Origin: an uncultured Acidobacteriota bacterium
GTDB taxonomy: Bacteria > Acidobacteriota > Blastocatellia > Pyrinomonadales > Pyrinomonadaceae
Length of the DNA: 64,000 nt
NCBI GenBank assembly: GCA_937873515.1
Contig: CALMYB010000010.1
Coordinates: 62,001 to 126,000, forward strand
Reading direction: 5' to 3'
A model generated the notes under the pieces. The model was given only the letters and a program-made list of their open reading frames with translations, did no database searches and was not told where the DNA came from. Shown here piece by piece: positions 17,995-26,714 of the stretch (its first letter is position 1; each line of letters starts with the position of its first letter). The position numbers were made by a program, and so were the translations under genes.

Positions 17995-18010
17995 TGGCAC
18001 TGCTTTTGCC
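17995..18010 (+). promoter_or_regulatory. Sigma-54 promoter upstream of virB8
   Basis: TGGCACTGCTTTTGCC has GG (17996-17997) and GC (18008-18009) exactly 10 bp apart, with perfect TGGCAC and TTGC. Expected start near 18021, giving a 16-nt leader before the VirB8-like ATG at 18037. It lies in the 152-bp gap after the transglycosylase gene. Confidence 0.8.
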
Positions 18011-18036
18011 ATTAGCCATTTCGAGACCGAAATCTT

Positions 18037-18831
18037 ATGAAAGCACATGAAACAAAAATCGAAACGCCTGATACAGGGAAATTGGTTAACGGTTCACCAA
18101 CTTACCTTACTCGCGACCCGGACGACATCGTTACGATCGCGTCGCTTTTGAAGATCCTCGCCGTGCTGCTTTTTGCCTTCGTTCTGAGCGGCTGCGTAAA
18201 CATGTTCCTGATCTTCAGAAAGGCAGACCGCATAGTGGTCGATAAATCGAGCGGACGAGTTGTCGAACTAAACAACCGTGATTACGGTTCGACCGAAGCT
18301 GTCAGCATCACGCCGGACGTTCCGACATCAACTGACAAGAAGTATCTGGTCAAGGAATTCCTCACAGCGCTCTACGAAGTTGAACAAACGACACGGGAGG
18401 GACAGGTCAATAAACTGCTCCGAATGCTCGACCCCGATCTTTCGATGGCGATGGCCAATCGGCTAAAACAGAACGGCGTTCTCGCAGCCGAGAAAACAGA
18501 AAGCGTTAATTCGTCATGGGAACTCCAGGACTTATCCATTGACGAAAGCGACCCATACATTCTGCGGGCGATCGGCACACGCAAAATACGTCGAAAAGCA
18601 TCAGGGCAGGATGTCGAAGAGTCCGTGCAGCTCAAATGTAAATTTCTGTTGAAAGACAGCCCTGCAACCCCGATCAGAAATGATAACAACCTGAGAACCG
18701 GCTTTACGATTCTTCGGTTTCGCGTCGAACCCGTAAACGGCAAGACCGTCTCGCCCTTAACGCTAATCGGCGATGCGGATGAAACGACATCAGCAATTCA
18801 ACCCGGCAGTGAACTAACTGGCGGTAAGTAA
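18037..18831 (+). CDS. VirB8/TrbF-like T4SS assembly factor
   Basis: 264 aa with the VirB8 topology: about 40 cytoplasmic residues, a single membrane helix (LLKILAVLLFAFVLSGCVNMFLIF, given in part), then a periplasmic NTF2-like domain. The latter has a segment KKYLVKEFLTALYEVE and alternating strands. VirB8 nucleates the inner-membrane complex and contacts VirB9 and VirB10, whose homologues follow here in the canonical order. Sequence is divergent; the call rests on topology and gene order. Confidence 0.78.
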   Translation: MKAHETKIETPDTGKLVNGSPTYLTRDPDDIVTIASLLKILAVLLFAFVLSGCVNMFLIFRKADRIVVDKSSGRVVELNNRDYGSTEAVSITPDVPTSTDKKYLVKEFLTALYEVEQTTREGQVNKLLRMLDPDLSMAMANRLKQNGVLAAEKTESVNSSWELQDLSIDESDPYILRAIGTRKIRRKASGQDVEESVQLKCKFLLKDSPATPIRNDNNLRTGFTILRFRVEPVNGKTVSPLTLIGDADETTSAIQPGSELTGGK

Positions 18832-18850
18832 CAAGGACATTATTTGAATC

Positions 18851-20125
18851 ATGAAAACTTTAAGCATTTCAGCTCTACGAAGGTACCGTGCGAGGATTTT
18901 AGGAATCTCTCTCATCGTCCTGTCGGCATTTGTAATCAATGTGTATACGCAAACACGGAAATTGAATAATAAACCTAAGGTAAAAAAAGTACTCCGGCCG
19001 ATATCGAACGAGAATGATCAGGCCTTAAATGAAAAGGTCGTAACCGTATCAGCGGTCAAGGAAACACAGCCCGTTGCGGTAGTTAACGCTCCGCTTCCTG
19101 ATTTTCTCTCGGGAGAAGCAAATGTGACGGTGAATCCGAAGCAGCCTACGGTCGTGCGTCTGGGACTCGCACAAAACGCAGTTTCTATTGTGGAGTTTCC
19201 GGCATCGGACGGAATCTATTACATCCATGAGGGAAACCCCAAGCTCGCCTCAGTGTTTCAATCTCCGACAAAAGAAACCGACCGATCGATAACCATTTAC
19301 CCGGGAGAAGGATTCCTCCCTTCCAAAGACGGAGCAACCTCTGCCGCGATCAGCCTGCAGATGCGGTCCGGCCTGGTATTGATTCTCGAACTGGTACCGG
19401 TCGGCGACCTTCAGAAGAATGCTCACAGATGCGTTATCTCATATGACCGGGAAGCGGTTGTTTCGGCGCGAAAAGTTGCAGGACTCGCGTTTGATCTTGG
19501 AGGTGAATCAGGAAGTGCGTCACCGATCAACTCACGTGCGGTATCTAAACTGGTCGGTTCCACTCGCCCCACAGATTTCAAGGTCTCTGGCACTCAAGGT
19601 TCTGAATCCAACTCAATTTCAAACGCTGTTTTCGCCGAAATGCCCGAATCAAAGCGGGCGGGTTCGAAGCGAGCAATGACCGATGCTGAGATATCCAAAG
19701 CTGTAAACAAGCGGCTGGCGGACGTTCTTCGAGATCAAAAAAAGCATCTCTCAGCGTGGTCATCCCCGCTTCATGGCCTGGAACTATCACTGACCCGCGT
19801 CACTGATCTTGATTCCGAAAACCGTCTAGTTGTCGTTGCCATTCGCAACTCCGCGTCAACAAATCTAAGGCTCGTTCAAGGCTCCCCTGAACTTCAGGTC
19901 CAAACAATAGACAAGGACGGCAACAGCCTTCTTACCACCAAGCTCGATATCCGCTATTTGGAAACAACCGCATTTGAGGGTCTCGTCCAACCAGGCTCTT
20001 CGACGTTCTATGCTCTTGTCTACAAATCCCCGCTCCTTGGCGTCAATCAAAAGATTCGTGTTGCCGTCGCTCAAACCGAAGCCATCGACGCTCCGATCTC
20101 GGCAACCCTTAGCGGATCGAAATAA
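18851..20125 (+). CDS. VirB9/TrbG-like core-complex protein
   Basis: 424 aa with an N-terminal membrane anchor or signal (ILGISLIVLSAFVINVYTQ) and a middle beta-rich region where IVEFPASDGIYYIHEGNPK and LQMRSGLVLILELVP occur, fitting the N-terminal VirB9 domain. A long Ser/Asn-rich linker precedes a C-terminal beta domain (about 290-424). VirB9 is part of the outer-membrane core. Unlike typical VirB9 it may be anchored by an N-terminal helix. Position between VirB8 and VirB10 supports the call; no clear lipobox is seen. Confidence 0.65.
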   Translation: MKTLSISALRRYRARILGISLIVLSAFVINVYTQTRKLNNKPKVKKVLRPISNENDQALNEKVVTVSAVKETQPVAVVNAPLPDFLSGEANVTVNPKQPTVVRLGLAQNAVSIVEFPASDGIYYIHEGNPKLASVFQSPTKETDRSITIYPGEGFLPSKDGATSAAISLQMRSGLVLILELVPVGDLQKNAHRCVISYDREAVVSARKVAGLAFDLGGESGSASPINSRAVSKLVGSTRPTDFKVSGTQGSESNSISNAVFAEMPESKRAGSKRAMTDAEISKAVNKRLADVLRDQKKHLSAWSSPLHGLELSLTRVTDLDSENRLVVVAIRNSASTNLRLVQGSPELQVQTIDKDGNSLLTTKLDIRYLETTAFEGLVQPGSSTFYALVYKSPLLGVNQKIRVAVAQTEAIDAPISATLSGSK

Positions 20126-20137
20126 GGGAGGCACGCA

Positions 20138-21469
20138 ATGCAAACTATGTTAACTACTAATTCCGATGTTCCGACCGCGTTACCCGACATCGAGGCAAAT
20201 GAAGGCCGCGAGAAAATGTTGCTGGATGATCAGAATGAACTATCCAACGATGAAGTTAATGATGACGAATTGGATCTTGAAACCGGATCGGAACGGGAAA
20301 CTTCACGAACCGCAAAGGTACTAAAAACCGCTGCGGCGTTCACCATATTCTTGTTACTAATTGGAACAGCGATTACCTGGTTCTTCGGAATGGGTTGGTT
20401 CGCTTCGCCGAATCCCCAAGCCGTCAATCGCACGAGCCAGAAATCATCTCCGGCACCAATGACGGAGGATGAGAAACTCAAGGCCGCCCTAACAATGATC
20501 GCTTCGAAGGAGCCAATTGCAAGCAAGGACTCTGTGGTTGGGCAATCCGATGAACCGATATCAATCGACAAACCCGCTACGGTTGACGCCGAGTCAAACG
20601 ATATCTCTTCGATGTCAGCATCGCGAACGAGAACCGAGCCTTCCTTCAATCTTGGCACTGATATCTCCTCCCGGGACGCTCTCAAACGAGAGGATCAGCC
20701 AACCAACCTAGAGACAAAGAAGAGTTCTCCACAAGGTAATGACACTCCACTGTCAAAAGCCGTATCGTCAACCGAACCCTTAGGACGCTCGTTGTTCTTT
20801 GGAGTCACTAAGGTCAGAGACGAGCAATTTCGCAATAATACTGCAGCGACTATAGCGACAATCTCGGACACACCAAAGACAAAAGTAAGTGGCCCGCTGC
20901 CCTTTGGCTCACTGCTTACGGTCCGCCTTATTGGAGCGATCTACACGCTTAGAAATTCTGGCGGGGTCGTACGTATGGAACTAACACAACCGGTAGCGGG
21001 AAAAGGTTACTCCTATCCGGCAGGGACCACTCTGATTGGCAATCTACGAGGCGGTGAATCCGTAAGAGCGTTCGTCAATATTATCGGCCTGATAGATCCG
21101 GTTTCAGGTGAACTGGTGAAGTTCACCGGCGAGCTATTAGGAACTGACGGAGCTTCGGGTGTTCCCGGAAACAGGAGAAGAGTTACGGGAAAGTGGACTC
21201 GATTCTTTCGAGGCCTAAAAGATACTGCGGGCTCGATATTGGGATCGGTCGGTTCGCTCCGTTCAGGTGGAACAGTAGTAATATCGGAGCCGCTGCGTAG
21301 AGGAACCGAAAAGTTGTCTGAGGACACAAGTCAGTCACTGTTTGGAACCGAACGCGAGGACACGTTTCTCGAGGTCTTAGCGGGTACTACCGGATACGTG
21401 CTTGTGACGCAACTACCTGAAGCAAGCACCACAATAGCCAATGCCGAAATCGGCGCAAAAAAAGAATGA
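20138..21469 (+). CDS. VirB10/TrbI-like channel protein
   Basis: 443 aa. A cytoplasmic acidic N-terminus (about 1-60), one membrane helix (AAFTIFLLLIGTAITWFFGM), a low-complexity Ser/Pro/Glu-rich periplasmic linker (about 95-240), then the C-terminal TrbI/VirB10 beta-barrel domain from about 250 with PAGTTLIGNL and VRAFVNIIGLIDP. VirB10 spans both membranes and senses ATP energy from VirB4/VirD4. The stop overlaps the start of the next gene by 4 bp. Confidence 0.85.
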   Translation: MQTMLTTNSDVPTALPDIEANEGREKMLLDDQNELSNDEVNDDELDLETGSERETSRTAKVLKTAAAFTIFLLLIGTAITWFFGMGWFASPNPQAVNRTSQKSSPAPMTEDEKLKAALTMIASKEPIASKDSVVGQSDEPISIDKPATVDAESNDISSMSASRTRTEPSFNLGTDISSRDALKREDQPTNLETKKSSPQGNDTPLSKAVSSTEPLGRSLFFGVTKVRDEQFRNNTAATIATISDTPKTKVSGPLPFGSLLTVRLIGAIYTLRNSGGVVRMELTQPVAGKGYSYPAGTTLIGNLRGGESVRAFVNIIGLIDPVSGELVKFTGELLGTDGASGVPGNRRRVTGKWTRFFRGLKDTAGSILGSVGSLRSGGTVVISEPLRRGTEKLSEDTSQSLFGTEREDTFLEVLAGTTGYVLVTQLPEASTTIANAEIGAKKE

Positions 21470-22554
21470 TTCCGTTTGACGCAAGCCGTCCACAGATCAA
21501 CCCTCGCGAACTTGTCTCAGAAGAAAAACAGGGTGAGCTTTTCCAACTGATGGCTAGACACGGATACGTGCCCGACGAGCAAGTATTCGAAGATTTCTGT
21601 GAAAGTCTTAAGTCTGGACGGGCATGGCTTATTTCCGGTACGCGCGGCAGCGGGAAGACTGCATTTCCTGAAGCGTTAGCCGCCGCCTGTAATCTTTCAA
21701 TGTGCGTTGTTGCCGGACGCGATGGGTTAAGACAGGAAGAAATTCTCTATGACTGGGACAGCGAAGAGCAGGAAGTGTGGATGAGAGAACACCTCGCACT
21801 AGCAAAACAACTACCCCTCGAAGAGCAAGCCGAGTTTCTCGACGAGGCCCGACGCTCTAAGTGGCAGCGTCAATTCCTGATTCTTGGTGAAGTCGGAATG
21901 GCGTACGATCTGGCAGCACGCGCGGCGGCAAGCACACCAATAAAGCCTCCTCCGGTATTGATCTTAGATGAAAGCGATAAGTTTGGAGCAAGCATCGAAG
22001 ATTCACTTCTGATGCCCCTCGAACGCGGACTGATCTACATTCCACGATATCAAGGCGGGGCGATAGGCATTACTGACTGGAATTCCAGACCGATCGTGAT
22101 AACGACCTCAAATGACCTGCGCCACAAACTCAGTTCACCGTTTATTTCGAGACACGTTTACAGCCGCTTCGCGAGTCCATCGCTGGAAAAGGAGCTTGAG
22201 ATCTTATCGACAAGAAATAAACGCGCGACTTCAACCCACTTGGCACTTACAACCAAGCTAATAGACGCCGTTCGCGGGATTGCCGGAATGGAAGATCATC
22301 CGAGTGTTCGTGAGTCGATCGACATCGTTGCAGCTCTCGAACGCGACTCGGTTGAGTCTCTGAATTCGAAAAACTTGGTCCGGTATTTTTGTTATTTCGT
22401 AAAGACCGGCGCGTCCAGAGAACTGCTAACTCTTCAACTCGACTATCTTTTGAGGATGACGCACGCCTTCCACCCGGACATCGATTCTTGGCTAGGTTCG
22501 CGTGATAACAGTTGGAAGATCAGGTGGCCGCAACTCGCCGACAATTTGATATGA
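21466..22554 (+). CDS. MoxR-like AAA+ ATPase in the T4SS operon
   Basis: 362 aa AAA+ ATPase. Walker A GTRGSGKT (about 58-65), Walker B VLILDESDK (about 165), sensor-1 region PIVITTSNDLR. These match MoxR/RavA-type AAA+ proteins and not VirB11, which has a RecA-like hexameric secretion fold with an Asp/His box. It lies precisely where VirB11 is expected, between VirB10 and VirD4, coupled by a 4-bp overlap on both sides. No VirB11 is found elsewhere in the window. It could supply the cytoplasmic remodelling activity of the transfer machine; that function is inferred. Confidence 0.8.
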   Translation: MIPFDASRPQINPRELVSEEKQGELFQLMARHGYVPDEQVFEDFCESLKSGRAWLISGTRGSGKTAFPEALAAACNLSMCVVAGRDGLRQEEILYDWDSEEQEVWMREHLALAKQLPLEEQAEFLDEARRSKWQRQFLILGEVGMAYDLAARAAASTPIKPPPVLILDESDKFGASIEDSLLMPLERGLIYIPRYQGGAIGITDWNSRPIVITTSNDLRHKLSSPFISRHVYSRFASPSLEKELEILSTRNKRATSTHLALTTKLIDAVRGIAGMEDHPSVRESIDIVAALERDSVESLNSKNLVRYFCYFVKTGASRELLTLQLDYLLRMTHAFHPDIDSWLGSRDNSWKIRWPQLADNLI

Positions 22555-23279
22555 ATAGAACAGAATCCAAATTGGGGCTTTTTTCGAGGATCAAACAGTC
22601 GGTGGTTGGCACCCAATACTCTGGCCTACTGGTAGTCGTTTGCGTGGTCGGCGTCTACGGATTTGTCAGAATATTGATGCCGCAGAGCGAAACGGCCCAG
22701 GTTCGATTTGTTGAGACTCGTGGGCCTGAATCTGAAAAAGTGTCTTCGCTGACCGGACCGCAGTCCAAAGACCCGTTCTCGGGTCCCCAGTATGATAACG
22801 CGGTAAGACTCAGAGAAACGTCGGCCTTGGGGATGGCAATCTCGTTATCCGTGTTGTCGCTCAATGCTCAAAACGGAAGACTCCCAGAGAATGTCGATCG
22901 GATAATTCGTCGACTTAATGAGGCCAAACTACAGCCGCCTGGGATTCAGACAAGTTCAGCAACTATTGCTTCCGACAGAAGCACGTTTCATGTCGCTTAT
23001 CGACGCGAACCTTTTTCATTCGAGGTTCTGGCCGTACCCAAATCCGATCTAGGCTCACAATTACTATTTAGATTTCCGCTTCCTCAAAGCGAACCCAATA
23101 CCGTTCTGTATTTTGAAACGCTCCGCGACAAACCTGCTCCGGCAGCCCTTTCAACCGTCGAACAATTGAGTGCGTCAGGCTGGAAGATACGGCATTGGCG
23201 GGGTGATGTATTGTCGCTTACTTCGGCGACTTATGACTCGCTGAGAGAACAGAGTGACTATTTTCGTAACGCACGGTAA
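22551..23279 (+). CDS. T4SS-linked single-pass membrane protein of unknown function
   Basis: 242 aa. One N-terminal membrane helix (YSGLLVVVCVVGVYGFVRIL), then a periplasmic part with a segment LSLNAQNGRLPENVDRIIRRL and a closing beta-rich domain. No family recognised. It overlaps the AAA+ gene stop by 4 bp and is 11 bp before the coupling protein gene, so it is firmly in the transfer operon. The helix-plus-small-domain layout resembles the later gene at 25315; the two may be a duplicated accessory subunit. Confidence 0.6.
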   Translation: MNRTESKLGLFSRIKQSVVGTQYSGLLVVVCVVGVYGFVRILMPQSETAQVRFVETRGPESEKVSSLTGPQSKDPFSGPQYDNAVRLRETSALGMAISLSVLSLNAQNGRLPENVDRIIRRLNEAKLQPPGIQTSSATIASDRSTFHVAYRREPFSFEVLAVPKSDLGSQLLFRFPLPQSEPNTVLYFETLRDKPAPAALSTVEQLSASGWKIRHWRGDVLSLTSATYDSLREQSDYFRNAR

Positions 23280-23290
23280 CTGATCAAGCT

Positions 23291-25309
23291 ATGTTTTCGC
23301 GTGAATGGATTGAGAAATTCGACGCTTCCTATGGGATTCCGAGGAAGGCAAATGAGCAATATCTGCCGTCCTATCAAGCGTTTTGGCTGTGGTCGGCTGA
23401 TATTGGGATGTGCGTTTTCTTTTTTGCTCTTGGGCTACTCGGCGCGATCGTCTGTTTGTTCGCGGGATACCTTCTAAATGTATACGGCTTGATCGTCTTG
23501 GTTTTCTGGGCGATGGCTCTGATTTGTGTTGCAGGCGCACTTGTAGATTCGTACTCACTAATTTGGGCCTACCGCGTTCGACGAATGAGTACGGCCCACG
23601 GCTCAGCAAGGTGGGCAAAGTCTTCTGATCTTATACGATGCGGATTGATGAATCGGATCAAAGGATTGCCATGGCCTGCAAACGCTCTTCCCCTAGCAAA
23701 AGCGTTTTGGGGTCGCGATGTATTTCTTCCCGCAAATCAGTGGCTCCGACACTTTGTTATGTTCGGCCCGACCGGCTCCGGTAAATCAAAAACCTTTTTC
23801 GTTTCCATGATCCGGGCGATCCTGAACAAGTCGTCATGTCTGGTTTACGATCCTAAAGGCGAGCTTTTCACCCAGACGGCCGGCTCCGCCAAAACAATTT
23901 ACCGTTTAGACCTTAACGATCCGACAAAAAGCGATCGGTGGAACTTCATTCCAAAATGTCGAAAAGATCCTGCGTTTGCGTGTCAGATTGCCGGGATGAT
24001 GCTCGGTATAGAAGGCCGACGCCGGACGAATGCCGACCCTTTCTGGGGTGATGCCGAACAGATAGCTTTGACGGCAATTCTGCTTCACATCGCGGAAGTT
24101 TACCGTGAGAAAGCTATCCCAGCCTTCGCCGCCGACTTTCTACTCTTCCTGAGCGGCGACGGCGATCAGGCGTTCACCGATGCAATGATGAATTCCCCAA
24201 GTCTGTATGCTAAACAAGCATATTTGGCTTTTCGCCAGGCACCGGTTCAGACTCGCGGATCGATTTTGATAGGTTTGTACAACAAGCTTCGACCCTTCAC
24301 ACTTGCCCCTGCCCGGATGGTGACGATGCCACCGGCCAAGGACGAAGCGGCAATTGGTTGCCGCTCGATAAACTTCGCAGACCTTCGCCGTCCAGGTACG
24401 GCGATCTATCTTGTTGTCTCGGAGGGTGCTGCGGATGTGTACAAAGAGTTTATCGCCACGTTTATCGGACAGGCCGTTATGGAAATGAGGCTCGATGGCG
24501 TTAATGAACCTGAGCACCCTTGCTTCGTTCTCATAGACGAGGCTTACCAGTTGAATGTCTCGGAAGTCAAAAGAATTTCGGGTATCGGGCGTGGGCGTGG
24601 TGTTGGACTCGGTCTCGGATATCAGGACTTACCTCAAATGTACGACCAATACGGTCGTGAGCAGGCGAATGCGATTCTCGGTACCATAATGACCAAGATC
24701 TTTCTTCCCGGTCTTGACGATGTGACTGCCGAGTACGCCTCAAAGCAGCTGGGCGAAACGACGATCTTCTCAAAAACATTTCAGGACTTTCCGGGAAAGA
24801 AACAGGACAACACCAGATACGCTGAGCAAAAGCGTGCCCTCATGCTGCCGAATGAGATTCGACAAACAGCAGCTCATTCCGAAGTGTTAATTATTAGCGA
24901 CACCGCCCCGCCGATCCGTGCGGCGTACCCCCCATTTGCGGTTCATAGAAACACTTTTTCCGCCGCGATCAAAGGAACACCCCGGGAGATCCACCTTGGA
25001 GATGTTGATCCTCAATACTCATTTACAGACCCAAGCCATGCCAATCGGCCTACCGAATATAAGAAAGCCGCTCTCAAAGAAGTTATCTCGTCTGAGGTTG
25101 ATCGAATCTGTTCGAACGAACGTCTTTCGGAACTGGCATTTCATTCAGCAAAAGACTCAGGGGTTGATTTGCTAGAAAGTCAAGTAGAAACCGAATCGGC
25201 GAACAATGATCCGGTTATCAACGCTCTAAACAACCTTCCTATCGAGGTGGGGTACTTTTCTGCCCAAAGCAATAGAGGTTCTTTGTTGATTGAACACGCA
25301 TCCATCTAA
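23291..25309 (+). CDS. VirD4/TraG type IV coupling protein
   Basis: 672 aa. Two N-terminal membrane helices (about 36-60 and 62-85), Walker A GPTGSGKS (159-166) followed by the T4CP signature VYDPKGEL, and Walker B CFVLIDEAYQL (near residue 410). It couples the relaxosome to the secretion channel and pumps DNA. Next to last in the rightward T4SS operon. A full-length coupling protein on the element, together with VirB1-B10 homologues and a relaxase, supports self-transmissibility. Confidence 0.93.
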   Translation: MFSREWIEKFDASYGIPRKANEQYLPSYQAFWLWSADIGMCVFFFALGLLGAIVCLFAGYLLNVYGLIVLVFWAMALICVAGALVDSYSLIWAYRVRRMSTAHGSARWAKSSDLIRCGLMNRIKGLPWPANALPLAKAFWGRDVFLPANQWLRHFVMFGPTGSGKSKTFFVSMIRAILNKSSCLVYDPKGELFTQTAGSAKTIYRLDLNDPTKSDRWNFIPKCRKDPAFACQIAGMMLGIEGRRRTNADPFWGDAEQIALTAILLHIAEVYREKAIPAFAADFLLFLSGDGDQAFTDAMMNSPSLYAKQAYLAFRQAPVQTRGSILIGLYNKLRPFTLAPARMVTMPPAKDEAAIGCRSINFADLRRPGTAIYLVVSEGAADVYKEFIATFIGQAVMEMRLDGVNEPEHPCFVLIDEAYQLNVSEVKRISGIGRGRGVGLGLGYQDLPQMYDQYGREQANAILGTIMTKIFLPGLDDVTAEYASKQLGETTIFSKTFQDFPGKKQDNTRYAEQKRALMLPNEIRQTAAHSEVLIISDTAPPIRAAYPPFAVHRNTFSAAIKGTPREIHLGDVDPQYSFTDPSHANRPTEYKKAALKEVISSEVDRICSNERLSELAFHSAKDSGVDLLESQVETESANNDPVINALNNLPIEVGYFSAQSNRGSLLIEHASI

Positions 25310-25314
25310 AAGGC

Positions 25315-25839
25315 ATGCTAAATAGACTCAAGATCTCGCTCATCCTAGCTCCGCTGGCCCTCACAATTTTGATCGGCGTCTATGTCTACTCCCTTTGGTC
25401 GCAGGAACGAAAGCGAGGCTCAGAAATCCCCGTTGACGCAACCGCATCGATGAACAGAGATTTGGTGAAGTTCCACCAAAAACGCGGTTCGTTCCCAGAG
25501 AGGCTGAAAGACCTTGAAGGCGTCGTCTGGGAAAAGAAGGATCGAAACTACGTCTCGGGCGGACATTCAATAATTCACAGAAACTACTTCTATCTTTATT
25601 CAAGGATTGACCCGACTCGATTTACTCTCTGGGCCATTCCAATCGGCAAGGAGCGCGAGGAGGCATCAACATTATTTTTAGTAGGAACGCCTACAAAAAA
25701 AAGGACATGGAAGGGGGCCGCTCTCATCGTTGAAGATGTCGGTAAACTGCCCAGGCTGTTACCGACCGAACAGGATCTGGCTCTTCGAGGAATGGTTGAG
25801 CAGGTAGATCACAAAGCGGTGTACTCGAATTCGAAGTAA
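25315..25839 (+). CDS. Small single-pass protein at the end of the T4SS operon
   Basis: 174 aa. An N-terminal hydrophobic helix (ISLILAPLALTILIGVYVYS) and a periplasmic domain. The pattern of a helix followed by KFHQKRGSFPERLKDLE and RFTLWAIPIG resembles pseudopilin-like minor subunits and the protein at 22551-23279, but there is no clear prepilin peptidase site. It starts 5 bp after the coupling protein stop. Function unknown; likely accessory to transfer. Confidence 0.6.
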   Translation: MLNRLKISLILAPLALTILIGVYVYSLWSQERKRGSEIPVDATASMNRDLVKFHQKRGSFPERLKDLEGVVWEKKDRNYVSGGHSIIHRNYFYLYSRIDPTRFTLWAIPIGKEREEASTLFLVGTPTKKRTWKGAALIVEDVGKLPRLLPTEQDLALRGMVEQVDHKAVYSNSK

Positions 25840-25854
25840 AGTACTTCTTTGCGA

Positions 25855-25877
25855 AAAGTACCGACAAGTGGTACTTT
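25855..25877. promoter_or_regulatory. Inverted repeat in front of the AbiE operon, candidate operator
   Basis: Perfect arms AAAGTACC and GGTACTTT separated by 7 bp, located 18 bp before the AbiEi start. A further AAGTACTT palindrome lies at 25839-25846. AbiEi proteins bind paired inverted repeats in their promoter to autorepress, so these are likely operators. Confidence 0.6.
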
Positions 25878-25895
25878 GTGCAAAGGATTACTTTC

Positions 25896-26714
25896 ATGGA
25901 AACACAAAGTTCGCAACTTAGAGTCGAAGAATGGGTAGATAAGGAAATTGCTTACGGCCGGAGCGCTTTCTCTCTAGATCGAGTTGAGAGTGAGCTGCCG
26001 CAGTATTCTGAAACCGCGATCAAACGTTCTCTGAACCGATTATCACGAAAGGGCACTATAATTTCCGCACACAAGGGTTATTACGTTATTGTCACGCCTC
26101 AATACTTTTCACGCGGGATCCTTCCTCCTGCACTATTTATTGATGGACTAATGCGTTTCTTGAATCGGTCATATTACGTTGGCCTTTTAAACGCTGCTGC
26201 ATTCCACGGAGCGGCACACCAGGTGCCTCAAGAGTTCTTTGTTTTCACGGGTTTTCCGCCGATGAGGCCAACCGTAAAGAAAGGGGTAAAGGTAAATTAC
26301 ATAACCCGAAAAGAGATCCGAGAAAACCTTCTCGAAGACCGAAAGACCGAAACAGGAGTTGTTAAAATTTCCTCGCCGGAACTTACGGCTGCCGATTTAG
26401 TGCAGCACAATAAAAGAATCGGCGGTTTGAACCGCGTAGCTGAAGTACTGTCAGAGCTGACCGAAGCGATCCGTATCGAGAAACTAGACAAGGAGTTTAT
26501 TCAGTTCGTTCCAACTGCCGTAATTCAGCGGCTCGGCTATCTGCTTGAAACAGCAATAGGTGCAGAGTCACTTGCCGACGGGCTGTATAGAGCTGCGGCA
26601 TCAAACGTCGGAAAGTTCTTTCCTGTGCCATTGAGCTCAACAAAAAGGAGACACGGATTCCCCGTTGAAACGAGATGGAATGTAGTTGTAAATGAAACGA
26701 TAGATACCGAATAG
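25896..26714 (+). CDS. abiEi: AbiEi-family antitoxin (type IV toxin-antitoxin)
   Basis: 272 aa. An N-terminal winged-helix domain (RSLNRLSRKGTIISAHKGYYVI, given in part) and a C-terminal AbiEi_3-like domain with YYVGLLNAAAFHGAAHQVPQ. Known AbiEi proteins antagonise the AbiEii nucleotidyltransferase toxin and repress the operon. The ATG at 25896 follows a candidate operator. The toxin gene starts within the stop codon of this gene (1-bp overlap), so the two are translated together. It is much longer than the orphan AbiEi-like protein at 7439 and from a different subfamily. Confidence 0.85.
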   Translation: METQSSQLRVEEWVDKEIAYGRSAFSLDRVESELPQYSETAIKRSLNRLSRKGTIISAHKGYYVIVTPQYFSRGILPPALFIDGLMRFLNRSYYVGLLNAAAFHGAAHQVPQEFFVFTGFPPMRPTVKKGVKVNYITRKEIRENLLEDRKTETGVVKISSPELTAADLVQHNKRIGGLNRVAEVLSELTEAIRIEKLDKEFIQFVPTAVIQRLGYLLETAIGAESLADGLYRAAASNVGKFFPVPLSSTKRRHGFPVETRWNVVVNETIDTE

